From positions 1,736,001 through 1,800,000 of the forward strand of contig CAWHEL010000004.1 of the NCBI GenBank assembly GCA_963828555.1: DNA of 64,000 bases. The letters are read 5' to 3'. Positions within the stretch are counted from its first letter, which is position 1, and each line of letters begins with the position of its first letter. Shown here in pieces: positions 58,403 through 64,000 of this stretch. The notes under the pieces were generated by a model. The model made no database searches. It was not told where the DNA came from and saw only the letters and a program-made list of their open reading frames with translations. This DNA is from JADJPO01 sp963828555 (GTDB lineage: Bacteria > Actinomycetota > Actinomycetes > Actinomycetales > Kineosporiaceae). Made by a program: the position numbers and the translations under genes.

Positions 58403-60328
58403 TCACTGCCAGGTGGACGGGATCTCGGGGCTCTTCGTCGTGCTCGGCGGCACTTTGCGGTGGGCGAGGGCGTAGGTCATCAGCTCGCTGAACACTGGGG
58501 CAGCCACCTCCCCGCCGTAGTGGCCCTTCACCGGGTCCTGCAGGATCACCGCGATCACCAGGGCCGGGGCCTCGGCCGGGGCCATCCCGATGAAGCTGGC
58601 CGTGTACCCGCTGTATCCGCCCTTGACCGCGCGCTGAGCGGTACCGGTCTTGCCGGCCACGCGGTAACCCGGCACAGCGGCCTTCACCGCGGTACCGCCC
58701 TCGACCACGACGCCTTCCATCATCTGCCGCACCGTCCGGGCGGTCGCGGCGCTGACCACCTGGACCGGGGCCCCGGCCGGAGTGGCGTGGTAGGTGCCGT
58801 CGGCCGCGGTGTAGCCGGAGACCACCGACGGCGGGACCCGCAGCCCGTCGTTGGCGATGGTGGCGAACACCTGGGCCGCCTGCAGGGTGTTCAGGGACAG
58901 TCCCTGGCCGAACAGCACCGTGTAGCGCTGCGATCCGTTCCAGGTGCTCGCCGGGGCCAGGATGCCGGGCGACTCGGGCAGACCGACCCCAGTGGCGGCA
59001 CCGAGCCCGAACTGGCGCATGTAGCGCTCCATCGTGGCGGCGGGCACCTTCTCCCCGAGCATGATCGTGCCGATGTTGCTCGACTTCGCCATCACCCCGG
59101 CGGCAGTGAGCTGCTCGACCCCATGCTCCTCGGCGTCCCGGAAGCTGCGGTCGGCCCGCTTCAGCCGGTTGGGGATGGTCAGCTCGGTGAGCGGCTGGGC
59201 GACCCCTTCCTCCAGGGCCGCGGCAATGGTGATCACCTTGGAGGTCGACCCGGGCTCGAAGACGTCGAGCAGCGCCTTGTTGCCCCGGGCCGACTCGGGC
59301 GCCTTGTTCGGGGCGTTCGGGTCGAAGGTCGGGCAGGTGGCCAGGGCCAGCACCTGGCCGGTCGTGGGATCCATCACGGCGATGGAGCCGGACTCGGCCT
59401 GGACCGCCACGACCTTCGTGCACAGCAACTGCTGCGCCTTCCACTGCAGGTCCCGGTCGATGGTCAGTCGTACGCTGCCGCCGTCGCGGGGTTCGACCTG
59501 GCTGATCGCCCCGGTGGGGATGCGGGTGCCGTCGGCACCCTGCTCGTAGGTGATGGAGCCGGCCACGCCGGACAGGATGGAGCCGAACTTCCCCTCGACC
59601 CCGCCGTAGGCCGTGCCGTCCGCCGCCACGAAGCCGAGCACGTTGGCCGCCAGGTCGCCGTTGCGGTAGACCCGGCGACTCGCCTGGGGTGCATCCAGCG
59701 CCGGGACGCCCAGGCGCATCACCGCGCGGGCCACCTCGGGCTCGACGTTGCGCGCCAGATAGGAGCCCCGGGAGGAACCGGTGAGCTTCTCGGTGACCGC
59801 GGGGACGGTCATCTGCAAGAGCGGGGCCAGGTCGGCGGCAGCACCCGGCAGGCCGCCCTTCTTGTACGTCTGGACCAGCGTCTGGTCGATCCGCAGGTCG
59901 CGGCGGTCGACGGTCTCGGCCAGCACCGCGCCTCCGGCGTCGGTGATGGCCCCGCGCCGGGCAGGCAGGTCGACCCGCACCTGGCGCTTGTCCAGCGCGG
60001 CGCTGGCCAGGGCCGAGGCGTCCAGCCCCTGCAGCTGCACCAGCCGGCCGGCGAACATGCTGAGCACGAACAGCATGAGCACCAGTCCGACGGTCATCCG
60101 GCGGTGCGGATCGGCAGGGGGGCGCGGGGGCCGCGGTGGGCGGCGGGCCTGGGGGGGGCGAGGAGGGCTGGGCGGAGCAGGCGAGCGCTTCTGCGGAGCA
60201 GCGGCACGCTTCTGCGGAGCGGCACGCTTCGGCGGCGTGCGCGGCTGCGCGGTGCGCTTCGGCGGCGTGCGCTGCGCAGGGGTGCCCGGTGCGCGCCGGG
60301 GCGCACGCGGCGTCACCTCGCGGTCCAT
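58403..60328 (-). CDS. ftsI: FtsI / PBP3, septal transpeptidase
   Basis: Class B penicillin-binding protein. 641 residues: a 77-residue Pro/Arg/Lys-rich cytoplasmic tail, one membrane helix (about 79-97), dimerisation domain, and transpeptidase domain with SxxK at Ser361-Lys364, SxN at 416-418 and KTG at 560-562. It works with FtsW. The ATG at 60328 follows ftsL by 11 bases. Confidence 0.96.
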   Translation of the reverse strand: MDREVTPRAPRRAPGTPAQRTPPKRTAQPRTPPKRAAPQKRAAAPQKRSPAPPSPPRPPQARRPPRPPRPPADPHRRMTVGLVLMLFVLSMFAGRLVQLQGLDASALASAALDKRQVRVDLPARRGAITDAGGAVLAETVDRRDLRIDQTLVQTYKKGGLPGAAADLAPLLQMTVPAVTEKLTGSSRGSYLARNVEPEVARAVMRLGVPALDAPQASRRVYRNGDLAANVLGFVAADGTAYGGVEGKFGSILSGVAGSITYEQGADGTRIPTGAISQVEPRDGGSVRLTIDRDLQWKAQQLLCTKVVAVQAESGSIAVMDPTTGQVLALATCPTFDPNAPNKAPESARGNKALLDVFEPGSTSKVITIAAALEEGVAQPLTELTIPNRLKRADRSFRDAEEHGVEQLTAAGVMAKSSNIGTIMLGEKVPAATMERYMRQFGLGAATGVGLPESPGILAPASTWNGSQRYTVLFGQGLSLNTLQAAQVFATIANDGLRVPPSVVSGYTAADGTYHATPAGAPVQVVSAATARTVRQMMEGVVVEGGTAVKAAVPGYRVAGKTGTAQRAVKGGYSGYTASFIGMAPAEAPALVIAVILQDPVKGHYGGEVAAPVFSELMTYALAHRKVPPSTTKSPEIPSTWQ

Positions 60329-60339
60329 CCGCTCCCCCT

Positions 60340-60978
60340 TCAGCGCGCGGGCGACGGCTTAGCCGCGGGCAGCTTGGTCACCGGCTTCGTGGTCGCGCTC
60401 TTCACCGCGGTCGACTTGGGCGTCCTGGTCGTCTGCGTGCCGGGTGAAGCAGCTACGGAAGCAATGGGTTTGGCTCCCGCAGACGGCTTGGGCGCGGGGT
60501 TGACCGACGGGTTCACGGACGGCGCCACGGAGGGCTTGGCGACCGGCGGGGCAGCCCGCACCGCGGCGGCGGCCGCAGCCTTGGGCGTCCCCAGCACCGC
60601 GCCGTCACTGCCGCGAATCATCGCCACGTTCGGCGCCGGCACCATGCCCAGGGCCCGTGCCCGCGCAGCCAGGGCCTGCGGCGCCTGCTCCGCGGCGATC
60701 TGCTCCTCCAGCGCCTGACGCTGCTCGGCCAGTTCCGTGGTGGTGCGGCGGAGCGCACCCATCTCGTAGGCGCCCCGGCCCAGGCTCACTGTCAGCATGA
60801 GCAGGCCGACCAGCCCGATCCCCAGCAGGGCGATGCAGGCCGCGACCAGTGAGGCCCGCGAGCGCAGGTGCTCGGGGGCGGAGACGATCCTCAACCCGGG
60901 GCGGGGCGCGGGCGGCGGCCGGCCGATCGCGGTGCGCGCAGTGGTGCGCGCCGTCCGGACTGCTCCTGCGGTGCTCAT
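60340..60978 (-). CDS. ftsL: FtsL-like septum formation protein
   Basis: 212 residues: basic N-terminal tail, one membrane helix (about 44-65), then a coiled coil (GALRRTTTELAEQRQALEEQ) and a long Ala/Pro/Lys-rich disordered C-terminus. Sequence conservation of FtsL is poor, so the call rests on topology and on the position between rsmH and ftsI. ATG overlaps the rsmH stop as ATGA. The extended C-terminal tail (about 90 residues) is longer than in FtsL of model species. Confidence 0.82.
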   Translation of the reverse strand: MSTAGAVRTARTTARTAIGRPPPAPRPGLRIVSAPEHLRSRASLVAACIALLGIGLVGLLMLTVSLGRGAYEMGALRRTTTELAEQRQALEEQIAAEQAPQALAARARALGMVPAPNVAMIRGSDGAVLGTPKAAAAAAVRAAPPVAKPSVAPSVNPSVNPAPKPSAGAKPIASVAASPGTQTTRTPKSTAVKSATTKPVTKLPAAKPSPAR

Positions 60979-61973
60979 GCGGCATTCCCCCTCGGGGCCA
61001 CCCGGTGGGCGTGGCGGATGCGTTCGGCCGCCCGTAGGCGCACCGATGCGGCACGCGGGTTGCGGGCCACCTCGTCGTCGTCCGCGGTCTCGGCGCCACG
61101 GGTGAGCAGGCGCAGGGTCGGTGCGTGCTCGGGCAGTTCCACTGGAAGCCCCGGTGGGGTGGTGCTGCGCGCGCCGTGGGCCAACACCTGCTTGACGATC
61201 CGGTCCTCGAGCGAGTGATACGCCATGACGGCGATCCGCCCACCCACGGCAAGGGCGGTGACGGCGGCCGGCACGGTGCGCTCGAGCACCTCGAGTTCCC
61301 CGTTCACCTCGATCCGCAAGGCCTGGAAGGTGCGCTTGGCGGGGTTGCCGCCGGTGCGCCGGGTGGCCGCGGGGATACAAGCCCGGACCAGGTCGACCAG
61401 TCGGGCGCTGGTGGTGAACGGCTGGATCGCCCGCTCGCGGACGACGGCCTCGGCGATCCGGCGGGCGAACCGCTCCTCGCCGTACTCGCGCAGGATTCGG
61501 GTCAGGTCGGCGACCGCGTAGGTGTTCAGCACCTCCGCCGCGCTCAATGGGGCGCCGGGGTCCATCCGCATGTCGAGCGGGGTGTCGACGGCGTAGGCGA
61601 AGCCGCGCTGAACGTCGTCCAGCTGCAGGGACGAGACGCCGAGGTCGAGCAGCACGCCCTGGACCTCGGCGAACCCGAGCCGGGTCAGCACCTCGGGCAG
61701 TTCGTCGTAGACCGCGTGCACCAGGTGCACCCGGTCGGCGTGCGCGGCCAGTCGGCCGGCGGCCAGGGCCAACGCCTGCGGGTCGCGATCGATGCCGATC
61801 AGGACGGCGTGCGGACACCGTTCGAGCAGGGCTTCGCTGTGCCCGCCCATGCCCACAGTGGCGTCCACGACGACGCTGCCCGGGCGTTCGAGGGCCGGGG
61901 CGAGCAGGGCGACGCAACGCTCCAGCAGGACCGGGACATGCCGGTCCTGCGCGGGCGCACCGTTCGCCGTCAT
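60975..61973 (-). CDS. rsmH: 16S rRNA m4C1402 methyltransferase RsmH
   Basis: SAM-dependent N4-methyltransferase for C1402 of 16S rRNA. 332 residues. HVPVLLERC at the start, GMGGHS (41-46) SAM loop, DLGVSSLQLDDVQRGFAY, and YHSLEDRIVK catalytic region. ATG at 61973 is chosen from AGAGGG five bases upstream and the family start; a 41-residue upstream extension is not conserved. Confidence 0.96.
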   Translation of the reverse strand: MTANGAPAQDRHVPVLLERCVALLAPALERPGSVVVDATVGMGGHSEALLERCPHAVLIGIDRDPQALALAAGRLAAHADRVHLVHAVYDELPEVLTRLGFAEVQGVLLDLGVSSLQLDDVQRGFAYAVDTPLDMRMDPGAPLSAAEVLNTYAVADLTRILREYGEERFARRIAEAVVRERAIQPFTTSARLVDLVRACIPAATRRTGGNPAKRTFQALRIEVNGELEVLERTVPAAVTALAVGGRIAVMAYHSLEDRIVKQVLAHGARSTTPPGLPVELPEHAPTLRLLTRGAETADDDEVARNPRAASVRLRAAERIRHAHRVAPRGNAA

Positions 61974-62051
61974 CTCGACCCTCTCGACCCTTCGACCTAC
62001 CTGACCGTGCTCCTGGCGGCTCCTGATGCCCGTCGCGGTGACGCGACGTGG

Positions 62052-62147
62052 AGCGGCGGTCAGGTCTCCATCCGCACCGACCGAGCGGCCTGACACCGGG
62101 GAAGGTGCATCAGGACACCCCGGGCGGCTGGAGACCTCACCGCCGCT
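62052..62147. repeat. long imperfect inverted repeat between mraZ and rsmH
   Basis: Arms 62052-62070 and 62129-62147 pair at 18 of 19 positions (AGCGGCGGT then AGGTCTCCA), around a 58-base loop. It fills the leader of rsmH and could act as a pause or attenuation structure. No T-run. Confidence 0.7.
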
Positions 62148-62172
62148 GACGTGACTGGGACGCTGTACTGCT

Positions 62173-62604
62173 TCAGAAGATGCCGGGGATGACCTCCTCT
62201 GCCTGCTCGGCGAACGCGCTCTCCTGCTCGCTCAGGTAGGACTCCCACTTGCCGGCGTCCCAGATCTCGACCCGCTCGCCGGCGCCGATCACGGCGCATT
62301 CATGGTCGAGCCCGGCGTAGGTGCGCAGCGTGACGGGAAGCGTGATCCGGCCCTGCCGATCGAGGACCTCGTCACTGGCGCCGGACAGGAACACGCGCAG
62401 GTAGTCCCGCGCCTGCTTGCTGGTGACCGGGGCCTGACGCAGCTGGCCCGCGATGCGTTGGAACTCGGCGACGGGGAAGACGTAGAGGCAGTGCTCCTGC
62501 CCCCGGGTCACCACCACGCCGTCCTCCAGTTGCTCGCGAAACTTCGCCGGCAGGATCAGCCGGCCCTTGTCATCCATGCGGGGGGTATGGGTGCCCAGGA
62601 ACAC
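62173..62604 (-). CDS. mraZ: MraZ, transcriptional regulator of the division cluster
   Basis: 143 residues, two AbrB-like (SpoVT) half-domains: MFLGTHTPRMDDKGRLILPA and VLDRQGRITLPVTLRTYAG (DxxGR motif in each). MraZ forms rings and represses its own operon. GTG at 62604 has GGAGG seven bases upstream, and the length then equals typical MraZ; a longer upstream frame is rejected. The promoter carries four TGGRN boxes. Confidence 0.96.
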   Translation of the reverse strand: MFLGTHTPRMDDKGRLILPAKFREQLEDGVVVTRGQEHCLYVFPVAEFQRIAGQLRQAPVTSKQARDYLRVFLSGASDEVLDRQGRITLPVTLRTYAGLDHECAVIGAGERVEIWDAGKWESYLSEQESAFAEQAEEVIPGIF

Positions 62605-62627
62605 GCCCCCACCTCCGACCCCTGCCC

Positions 62628-62662
62628 GTCCAGATGCCCCCACTCTACTCCACTTCCCTCCA
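62628..62662 (-). promoter_or_regulatory. MraZ-type operator: four TGGRN boxes at 10-base spacing
   Basis: Minus strand: TGGAG (62662-62658), TGGAG (62652-62648), TGGGG (62642-62638), TGGAC (62632-62628). Starts are exactly 10 bases apart, the period known for MraZ-binding repeats. They cover the spacer, the -10 and the start-site region of the mraZ promoter. Confidence 0.75.
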
Positions 62663-62669
62663 CCGTCAA
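62642..62669 (-). promoter_or_regulatory. mraZ / dcw cluster promoter
   Basis: TTGACG (62669-62664), 16-base spacer, TAGAGT (62647-62642). Transcription would begin near 62635, giving a leader of about 30 bases with GGAGG before the GTG. Confidence 0.7.
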
Positions 62670-62997
62670 CGGTGAATTCTGCGTGCACCGCTGGGCCGAA
62701 GACCTGATTCCGCAGGTCAGCGACTCGACGGCGGGGTGGGGGAGATCGAGCGGCCTAGCCGGTCGACAGCCTGACGAGTTCGGCTCCGCGTGAACGATTA
62801 CTGGACAAAACGGGCGCTAGGGCGCGGCTACACGCCGTCGGGACAGCATGGTGGGGCGAAGTGGGGGCCTCGGGGAGTGGCTCTCGATCATCTGGTGGTG
62901 CCCACCAGCGACGGCCGGGACCCGTTCGAGCGGCGCCGTCCGCGTTTACCTGATGTGATCGCAGACGAAGGACTGCGCGGCAACGCACCCACCCCCG

Positions 62998-63055
62998 GCG
63001 AGCACGGCGTGACGCTGCGCTCGCAGGACGGGCACTGCGTGACGTTGTGCCCATC
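62998..63055 (+). repeat. pair of conserved-loop hairpins, locus 2
   Basis: Copy C: GCGAGC (62998-63003), loop ACGGCGTGACGCTGC, GCTCGC (63019-63024). Copy D: GGGC (63030-63033, plus outer pairs), loop ACTGCGTGACGTTGT, GCCC (63049-63052). The two loops start 30 bases apart, exactly as at 47889-47946. Confidence 0.8.
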
Positions 63056-63124
63056 GGGGGTGGGGCCTGAGAGACTGGCGGTTCGCAGGTGTCGCGGAGG
63101 GGTCCGCGGCCGAAGGAGGACATG

Positions 63125-64000
<876 letters not shown>

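Larger units (their letters stand above)
62605..63124. other. divergent control region between mraZ and moxR
   Basis: 520 bases with no credible gene. It holds the mraZ promoter and MraZ boxes near the left end and the second conserved-loop hairpin pair (62998-63055) about 70 bases before moxR. A clear moxR promoter was not found. Confidence 0.65.

Noticed and set aside
58238..60718. 826-codon plus-strand frame opposite ftsI and murE
   Set aside because: Mirror of conserved genes; no domain and no ribosome site.

Overview
This 64 kb window is a gene-dense, very GC-rich piece of chromosome from an actinomycete (Actinomycetota). The signs are a dcw cell-division cluster holding SepF and DivIVA/Wag31 but no murB, ddl or ftsA, a PriA-type HisA, a TraR/DksA protein with an Ala/Lys-rich tail, GTG starts throughout, and many apparently leaderless genes (a TAnnnT box 6-8 bases before ATG/GTG). 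The DDNPR motif in MurE points to meso-diaminopimelate in the wall. The order or family cannot be fixed from the sequence alone. Everything looks like vertically inherited core genome; I see no prophage, transposase, CRISPR array, rRNA or tRNA.

Left part (1-17 kb, mostly minus strand). An arginine operon, argC - ACT-domain protein - argJ - argB - argD - argF - argR - argH (cut by the left edge, argG absent), starts at tandem ARG boxes that overlap a leaderless promoter. Upstream lie pheS-pheT, a histidine phosphatase divergent from a GNAT acetyltransferase, and the translation block infC-rpmI-rplT-TrmH methyltransferase. infC appears to start at ATC behind a long structured leader. Tex follows.

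Middle part (17-40 kb). A metallo-hydrolase and a membrane phosphodiesterase form one pair. The histidine genes come next: hisD-hisC-hisB-hisH, then a hairpin and a new leaderless promoter, then a basic membrane protein, hisA and an SseB-like protein. A GntR regulator preceded by a 30-codon leaderless small ORF, a LON-like protein and YbaK run on the plus strand. Then come a GH26-like lipoprotein, an Lrp regulator coupled to a class III aminotransferase, two membrane proteins, dnaE, and a two-gene plus-strand operon of an SPFH-GYF protein with a zinc-ribbon membrane protein.

Right part (39.5-64 kb, minus strand). Reading with transcription: mraZ-rsmH-ftsL-ftsI-murE-murF-mraY-murD-ftsW-murG-murC-ftsQ, a 0.6 kb repeat-filled gap, then ftsZ-pgeF-yggS-sepF-yggT-divIVA-yggU-dksA(frameshifted)-lspA-rluD. 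Nearly every junction overlaps by ATGA/GTGA, so translational coupling is extensive. mraZ has four TGGRN boxes at exact 10-base spacing over its promoter. A divergent moxR AAA+ gene runs off the right edge.

Non-coding structure deserves most attention: two loci each carry a tandem pair of small hairpins, 30 bases apart, with a near-invariant 15-base loop and stems that differ but still pair; there is a family of ACCTGCTCATGC inverted repeats, a 9x heptamer repeat, and several long imperfect palindromes between genes.
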